9,197 bases of DNA, from assembly GCA_037441765.1 (NCBI GenBank), contig JBBIRM010000112.1:1-9197 (forward strand). The letters run 5' to 3'. Below, piece after piece: positions 5,220-9,197 of this stretch; position 1 is the first letter of the stretch, and every line of letters starts with the position of its first letter. The notes under the pieces are model-generated. The model was given only the letters and a program-made list of their open reading frames with translations. It had not been told where the DNA came from and did no database searches. The position numbers were made by a program, and so were the translations under genes. This stretch comes from JBBIRM01 sp037441765. Lineage in GTDB: Bacteria > Desulfobacterota > BSN033 > UBA1163.

Positions 5220-6032
5220 ATGAGAAATCCCATTGTTACCCTACTGACCGATTTTGGGGCTAAGGATCATTATGTTGCTTCAATGAAGGGAGTAATCTTG
5301 AGGATCAATCCACGCTGTAAAGTCGTTGATATCTCCCATCAGATTTTTCCGCAAGATATATTCGAGGGAGCCTTTGTGCTGGGCAATACCTATTCTTATT
5401 TTCCAGAAGGAACCATCCATCTGGCGGTGGTTGACCCAGAGGTTGGGGGGGAAAGGAATCCTATCCTCCTTGTGACAGACCGATACTTTTTTGTCGGACC
5501 TGATAATGGAATCTTCAGTTTTGCCCTTAAGAAGGAGAAAGTAAGAGAGGCCTATGTTCTTAACGAAAAACGTTTCCATCTTCCGGAGGTAAGCCCAACC
5601 TTTCACGGAAGGGATATCTTTGCACCAGTCGCAGGTCATCTGAGTTTGGGAATTTCACCGAAGTCATTTGGAAAGAAGATAGATTCATGGAAGACGTTAA
5701 GTTTTTCAGTTCCAGCCTTTAAAGAAACAAGAATTGAGGGAGAGGTGATACATATCGATTCATTTGGAAATCTTATCACTAACATAGACCGTGAAGGATT
5801 CAACAAGTTTATAAGAAATCGACCGTTTCTGATTCAGGTTGGAAAAGAGAGGATCAGGGGTATAAAGAATGGTTACTGGGATGGGAAGAAGGGAGAAGTG
5901 ATGGCCCTCTTTGGAAGTATTGGATTGCTGGAGATTTCAGTAAGGGAAGGAAATGCCAAGAAGAAGTTAAGGATGTGCAGGGGAGATCGCATCCAGATAA
6001 GCACAAGATTCAATGCACAAAATTCAAAATAA
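5220..6032 (+). CDS. S-adenosyl-L-methionine hydroxide adenosyltransferase (SAM hydrolase, DUF62 family)
   Basis: A 270-residue member of the SAM hydroxide adenosyltransferase family, related to fluorinase and chlorinase. It splits SAM with water into adenosine and methionine. LLTDFG (8-13) with DHYVASMKG (16-24) forms the substrate site. VDPEVG (71-76), GPDNG (93-97), FHGRDIFAPVAGHL (128-141) and HIDSFGNLITNI (178-189) follow. Asp72, Arg79 and His129 fit the Asp-Arg-His water-activating triad of the hydrolases, which argues against a halogenase. GAGGT (5209-5213) lies 6 nt before ATG. The gene sits 15 nt after mtnA. The tail after residue 262 is probably not conserved. Why cells hydrolyse SAM this way is not settled. 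Confidence 0.9.
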   Translation: MRNPIVTLLTDFGAKDHYVASMKGVILRINPRCKVVDISHQIFPQDIFEGAFVLGNTYSYFPEGTIHLAVVDPEVGGERNPILLVTDRYFFVGPDNGIFSFALKKEKVREAYVLNEKRFHLPEVSPTFHGRDIFAPVAGHLSLGISPKSFGKKIDSWKTLSFSVPAFKETRIEGEVIHIDSFGNLITNIDREGFNKFIRNRPFLIQVGKERIRGIKNGYWDGKKGEVMALFGSIGLLEISVREGNAKKKLRMCRGDRIQISTRFNAQNSK

Positions 6033-6038
6033 GCGCAC

Positions 6039-6059
6039 CTGCCTGAGGCAGAAATTTTT
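6039..6059 (+). terminator. Weak possible intrinsic terminator
   Basis: CTGCC (6039-6043) and GGCAG (6047-6051) form a 5-bp stem with a 3-nt loop, followed by AAA and five T (6055-6059). The stem is short and the T-run is displaced, so at best partial termination between the SAM hydrolase and aminotransferase genes is expected. Confidence 0.3.
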
Positions 6060-6100
6060 ATAATCCAGAACAAAAACACATGAGGAGGTAAGAGGGCGAG

Positions 6101-7243
6101 ATGGTATCTAAGAAGGCACAGGAGATTCCCCCTTTTATTGTGATGGATGTCTTAGAGAAGGCTCAAGAGTTGGAGAGAAAAGGGGAGCATATCATTCACC
6201 TCGAGGTGGGTGAACCGGATTTCGATACTCCAGAATGTATCAGCGAAGCAGGATATCGTGCCATATGTGAAGGAAAGACCCACTATACCCATAGCCTCGG
6301 ATTAATTGAATTGAGGGAAGCGATCGCAGAGGATTACTGGAAAAAATATCATGTAAACGTTTCACCTGAACAGATTATTGTGACTTCAGGGACCTCTCCT
6401 GCCATGCTTCTTCTATTTGCTACTCTTTTAGAACCGGGTGATGAGGTGATCCTTCCCAATCCTTATTATCCCTGCTATCCAAATATCATTCGATTTGTGG
6501 ATGGAGTCCCCATCTTTGTAGAGGTCTTTGAGGAGGAAGGCTTCCAATATCTTCCTGAAATGATTGAACAGAAACTTAATCCCAGGGTAAAGGGGATTAT
6601 TGTCAATTCCCCTTCCAACCCCACTGGAAATGTGATGACCCAAGAGAGGATGGCCAAGATCGCACAGTATCCTCCTTACATCATTTCCGATGAGATCTAC
6701 CATGGTTTGGTCTATGAAGGCAGGGCGCATTGCATCCTCGAGTTTACTGACCATGCCTTCGTAATCAATGGTTTTTCCAAACTCTATGCCATGACAGGCT
6801 GGAGGTTAGGGTATTTAATCGCCCCCAAAGAATTTATTCGACCTCTTCAGAAACTTCAACAGAACCTCTTCATCTCCGCCAGTTCCTTTACTCAATGGGC
6901 AGCCCTTGAAGGATTGAGAAAAGCCGAGAAGGATGTGGCAAAGATGCGGGAAACCTATGACCAGCGGAGGCGCTTTCTGATCCCAAGGTTAAAGGAATTA
7001 GGATTTGGAATTACTGTGGAGCCTATTGGCGCCTTTTATGTATTAGCAAATGCCAGGCGTTATTCAGAAGATTCCTACCACCTGGCTTTTGATATTTTAA
7101 AGGAGGCCAGGGTAGGGGTGGCCCCTGGCATCGATTTTGGGTCCAATGCAGAGGGATACCTCAGGTTCTGTTATGCCAATTCAATGGAAAATATTGTAGA
7201 AGGGATGGACCGGCTGGAAAGGTATTTGAGACGTTATAAATAA
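6101..7243 (+). CDS. PLP-dependent class I/II aminotransferase
   Basis: A fold-type I aminotransferase of 380 residues (AspB/COG0436-like). LEVGEPDFDTP (34-44) is the N-terminal substrate loop, and VTSGTSPA (94-101) binds cofactor phosphate. NSPSNPTG (169-176) carries Asn173. SDEIY (196-200) carries Asp197, which pairs with the pyridine nitrogen, and Tyr200. NGFSKLYAMTGWRLGY (223-238) contains the Schiff-base Lys227 and Arg235. Arg355 (YLRFCYA) should bind the substrate carboxylate. AGGAGGT (6083-6089) is 11 nt from ATG, a slightly long gap, with AGAGGG nearer. It follows the SAM hydrolase gene after 68 nt. Substrate specificity cannot be read from sequence: Asp, Ala, or the keto acid of methionine salvage are all possible. 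The last 10 bp overlap rlmN. Confidence 0.92.
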   Translation: MVSKKAQEIPPFIVMDVLEKAQELERKGEHIIHLEVGEPDFDTPECISEAGYRAICEGKTHYTHSLGLIELREAIAEDYWKKYHVNVSPEQIIVTSGTSPAMLLLFATLLEPGDEVILPNPYYPCYPNIIRFVDGVPIFVEVFEEEGFQYLPEMIEQKLNPRVKGIIVNSPSNPTGNVMTQERMAKIAQYPPYIISDEIYHGLVYEGRAHCILEFTDHAFVINGFSKLYAMTGWRLGYLIAPKEFIRPLQKLQQNLFISASSFTQWAALEGLRKAEKDVAKMRETYDQRRRFLIPRLKELGFGITVEPIGAFYVLANARRYSEDSYHLAFDILKEARVGVAPGIDFGSNAEGYLRFCYANSMENIVEGMDRLERYLRRYK

Positions 7244-8319
7244 GGCCTCTCTTCAAGGGCATTTCGGTTTGATAGATTTAAGGTTTTTCCATGAAGTTGA
7301 CCACAGGCAGCGGAGATATCACCACCTTTGCTTTTGCGAACAATTGCGGTGATGCCACCTTCCATCAATATCTCCTGAAATAAGTGAATACGATCCTCCA
7401 AAGACCTCTTATAAGGGATTCCAGAGGCCTCGTTAAGAGGGATGAGGTTGACCTTAGAGGGGATCCCCTTTATTAATTTGATCAATCTTTTTGCGTCCTT
7501 GGGAGAATCGTTCTCATGATCGATCATTACATATTCAAAAGTGATTCGATCTCTTGGCCTGAGGGGAAATTTTCGACAGACCTCTAATATCCTATTCATG
7601 GGATATCGCCTGTTAATGGGCATCAGCCGAGTTCTTGTCTCCTCATCAGAGGCATTGAGGGAAATCGCCAATCGGAATTGAACCTTCTCCTTGGTCAATC
7701 TTTCCAGTTCAGGAAGAAGCCCAACCGTAGAAAGCGTAACCCTTCGAGTGGAGAATCTGAATCCATCCGGGTGAGTCATCAGTTCAATCGATTTCAATGT
7801 ATTCCCATAATTGGCCAGGGGTTCACCCATTCCCATAAGGACAATATTGGTGAGGGAGGTGCCATGGGAAAGCGTTTCTCTTACAGCAAGGATCTGATTG
7901 AGAATCTCTGAGGAGGAGAGATTTCTTTTTAATCCGATTTTTCCTGTTAGACAGAATCGGCACCCCATCGCGCACCCCACCTGGGTTGAGAGACATAGGG
8001 TCAACCGCTTTTGATCAGGGATAAGAACACTTTCAATTCGATTTCCATCTTCAAGTTGAAAAAGAAATTTTTTTGTTCCATCAAGGCTCTTCTCCAGAAG
8101 AGAGGGACTGAGGATGGAGATGAAACTGACTTCTCCCAATATTTCACGAAATTTTTTAGAAAGGTTTGTCATCTCATCGAAAGAGTGAACCCCTTTGAGA
8201 TAGAGCCATCTCAAGATCTGGGTGCTTCGGTATCTTTCTTTCCCGAAGGAGGAAATGAGATGGTGAAGCTCGGTGGGGCTAAGATTTTTAAGATCGATTT
8301 TTTTGAAACCACTTTCCAT
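7234..8319 (-). CDS. rlmN: Dual-specificity 23S rRNA A2503 / tRNA A37 C2-methyltransferase
   Basis: A radical SAM enzyme that methylates C2 of adenosine 2503 in 23S rRNA and, in E. coli, A37 of some tRNAs. The length of 361 residues is typical. The cluster motif CAMGCRFC supplies Cys116, Cys120 and Cys123 for the 4Fe-4S centre. Cys109 and Cys339 (AACGQL) match the two further conserved cysteines, the latter carrying the methyl group. MGMGEPLANY (162-171), LSTVG (196-200) and ISLNA (219-223) are also family motifs. ATG 8319 has only a poor ribosome binding site, but it lies 13 nt after the ndk stop, so translation may depend on ndk. The end overlaps the convergent aminotransferase gene by 10 bp. 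Confidence 0.96.
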   Translation of the reverse strand: MESGFKKIDLKNLSPTELHHLISSFGKERYRSTQILRWLYLKGVHSFDEMTNLSKKFREILGEVSFISILSPSLLEKSLDGTKKFLFQLEDGNRIESVLIPDQKRLTLCLSTQVGCAMGCRFCLTGKIGLKRNLSSSEILNQILAVRETLSHGTSLTNIVLMGMGEPLANYGNTLKSIELMTHPDGFRFSTRRVTLSTVGLLPELERLTKEKVQFRLAISLNASDEETRTRLMPINRRYPMNRILEVCRKFPLRPRDRITFEYVMIDHENDSPKDAKRLIKLIKGIPSKVNLIPLNEASGIPYKRSLEDRIHLFQEILMEGGITAIVRKSKGGDISAACGQLHGKTLNLSNRNALEERPYL

Positions 8320-8332
8320 TAAAGTTTTATCT

Positions 8333-8773
8333 CTAAAGATTTTTCAAGTTATTTGTAGACGGAAACAGTTCCAGGGCATTGAAAAAATAATTGATTTCAA
8401 ATGCAGCCGTTTCAGGACGATCTGAGCCATGGACGATATTTCTCTCAATATCTGTCGCATACTGACGCCGGAGGGTTCCTTCTTTGGCTTCTTTGGGGTC
8501 AGTTGCACCCATCAACTCCCTGGTTTTTAGAATCGCATTCTCTCCCTCAAGAACCATTACGACTGAGGGTCCAGAGGACATGAATTGTGTCAGACTTTCG
8601 TAAAAGGGTTTACCACGGTGGACTGCATAAAACCCTTCAGCCTCTTTTTTATCCATAAATATCATTTTCAAGCCAATTACCCTTAACCCATTATCTTCAA
8701 AACGCTTGATCACTTCACCAATCAGATTCTTCTTCACTCCATCTGGTTTGACAATTGATAGTGTCCTCTGCAT
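8333..8773 (-). CDS. ndk: Nucleoside diphosphate kinase
   Basis: NDP kinase transfers the gamma phosphate of ATP to nucleoside diphosphates through a phosphohistidine, balancing NTP and dNTP pools in the cytoplasm. The 146 residues are slightly longer than the usual 135-145 because of a short Asn/Leu-rich tail (NNLKNL). TLSIVKPDGV (4-13) is the typical start, and NIVHGSDRPETAAFEI (112-127) holds the active His115. Lys9, Arg85 and Arg102 are in the expected nucleotide-binding places. AAGGAGGG lies 3 nt before ATG, a strong site. It is the first gene of a minus-strand pair with rlmN and has a likely promoter directly upstream. Confidence 0.97.
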   Translation of the reverse strand: MQRTLSIVKPDGVKKNLIGEVIKRFEDNGLRVIGLKMIFMDKKEAEGFYAVHRGKPFYESLTQFMSSGPSVVMVLEGENAILKTRELMGATDPKEAKEGTLRRQYATDIERNIVHGSDRPETAAFEINYFFNALELFPSTNNLKNL

Positions 8774-8804
8774 AATCCCTCCTTGATATCAGCCTTATAA
8801 TTTA

Positions 8805-8834
8805 AATCTATCTTTCCACAATCTCTCTTGTCAA
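8805..8834 (-). promoter_or_regulatory. Probable promoter of ndk-rlmN
   Basis: On the minus strand a perfect TTGACA (8834-8829) is followed after 18 nt by TAGATT (8810-8805), four of six matches to TATAAT. Transcription would start near 8798, giving a leader of about 25 nt that includes the strong ndk ribosome binding site. Confidence 0.5.
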
Positions 8835-8850
8835 GATATATAAAACTTCT

Positions 8851-8870
8851 AAAAAAGTCTTTGAAAGACT
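8851..8870 (-). terminator. Possible intrinsic terminator, minus strand
   Basis: Read on the minus strand, AGTCTT and AAGACT (8870-8856) form a 6-bp stem with a 3-nt loop, followed directly by five T (8855-8851). The stem is poor in G/C. It lies just upstream of the ndk promoter and would stop transcription arriving from beyond the right edge. A second imperfect hairpin (8873-8895, GAAGG/CCTTC arms) precedes it. Confidence 0.4.
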
Positions 8871-8916
8871 GTGAAGGTTGGGTTCCAAACCCTTCGAATG
8901 CGGGCAATAAGAGGTT

Positions 8917-8943
8917 CGGCAAGCCACAAGGGCTTGCCCTACG
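8917..8943 (-). repeat. REP-like module A4 (inverted relative to the left cluster)
   Basis: An A-type module of 27 nt reading from 8943 to 8917 on the minus strand: CGTAG, then stem GGCAAGCC, loop CTTGT, GGCTTGCC. Compared with A2 a T-A pair of the stem has become C-G, changed on both sides, so the 8-bp stem stays perfect. Confidence 0.7.
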
Positions 8944-8964
8944 AGAAATTAAACGAATCTAAAA

Positions 8965-8991
8965 CGTAGGACAAGGGCTTGTCCCTTGCCT
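8965..8991 (+). repeat. REP-like module B5
   Basis: A B-type module of 27 nt, starting CGTAG on the plus strand. The hairpin is CAAGGG (8972-8977), loop CTTGT, CCCTTG (8983-8988), extended by one outer pair beyond an A-C mismatch. It lies 21 nt from A4 with the CTACG and CGTAG feet facing each other, the same order and spacing as B1 and A2 on the left but inverted in the window. It shares the T-A to C-G stem change with A4. Confidence 0.65.
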
Positions 8992-9197
8992 CATTTGGTC
9001 TCATTTCTTATATCGAATTAAGACACATTTTCGTCGGGGAAAGTCAATAAGAGCAGACCATGGGGGAAGGTAAGGGGGGATAACTGTAAACATTTAATTG
9101 TCCTGATTAATAATAGGAGATAAAAGTGATAGACGGTCAGAGGGCAGAAATTCCGTAAAAGGGTTTTTTTCTTTTTAAATCCGCCATAGATTCCATC
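8992..9197. other. Gene-free right edge
   Basis: No supported gene is seen. A G-rich tract lies at about 9062-9080, and a GGAG-GTG start (9126) opens only a 10-codon frame. On the minus strand a frame from the right edge stays open for 59 codons to a stop at 9018-9020, but its composition (many Leu, no motif) does not look like a protein, so it is not called. A T-rich run at about 9164-9177 has no convincing hairpin before it. Confidence 0.5.

Noticed and set aside
5280..5639. Minus-strand ORF of 119 codons
   Set aside because: Shadow of the SAM hydroxide adenosyltransferase gene; no motif or ribosome binding site. Other antisense frames across mtnA, the aminotransferase and ndk were rejected for the same reason.
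5220..6032. Fluorinase or chlorinase
   Set aside because: The Asp-Arg-His triad at 72/79/129 is that of the hydrolysing family members, and there is no halometabolite gene cluster nearby.
8011..8322. Plus-strand ORF of 103 codons
   Set aside because: It is the antisense of the rlmN 5' region; Lys/Phe-rich with no family resemblance.
9018..9197. Minus-strand frame open for 59 codons from the right edge
   Set aside because: Leu/Lys-rich composition with no motif, and the plus strand there holds G-rich and T-rich tracts; chance openness is plausible. The flanking sequence would decide.

Overview
The window looks like a conserved chromosomal segment from a Gram-negative bacterium of moderate-to-low GC. 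A Kdo/LPS-core kinase-like gene implies an outer membrane. Arg is written mostly with AGG/AGA, and housekeeping genes (gatB, mtnA, rlmN, ndk) are packed closely. The gene mix would fit a Desulfobacterota-type (deltaproteobacterial) lineage, but that is inference with low certainty. No phage, plasmid, CRISPR, toxin or secretion genes were seen.

Left edge (1-556): AT-rich and gene-free. It carries a small tandem repeat, a 10-bp inverted repeat and a cluster of five 26-27-nt hairpin modules (216-398) with the layout of REP/REPIN elements. A promoter then leads to tRNA-Arg(CCG) (557-633). Directly behind the tRNA, on the same strand, are a small protein with an N-terminal signal/anchor segment (648-1055) and, overlapping it by 4 nt, an alpha/beta hydrolase (1052-1684).

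Middle: a KdkA/WaaP-type kinase (1671-2540, minus) converges on the hydrolase and overlaps its end by 14 bp. From the 150-bp divergent gap (2541-2690), which contains a strong TTGACA/TATAAT promoter, a plus-strand operon runs gatB - mtnA - SAM hydroxide adenosyltransferase - class I aminotransferase (2691-7243). GatB serves tRNA-dependent Asn/Gln formation. The next three genes could form a small S-adenosylmethionine / methylthio-sugar / methionine recycling set, although no other methionine-salvage gene is present.

Right: ndk and rlmN form a minus-strand pair (8773 to 7234) with its own promoter, and rlmN overlaps the aminotransferase end by 10 bp. The right edge (8774-9197) is again gene-free. 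It holds a probable minus-strand terminator and two more copies of the hairpin module in inverted orientation relative to the left cluster.

The genes are mostly well-known families. The least ordinary content is the repeat family, whose modules show clean compensatory base-pair changes, plus the unknown small protein directly behind a tRNA and the mtnA/SAM-hydrolase/aminotransferase grouping.
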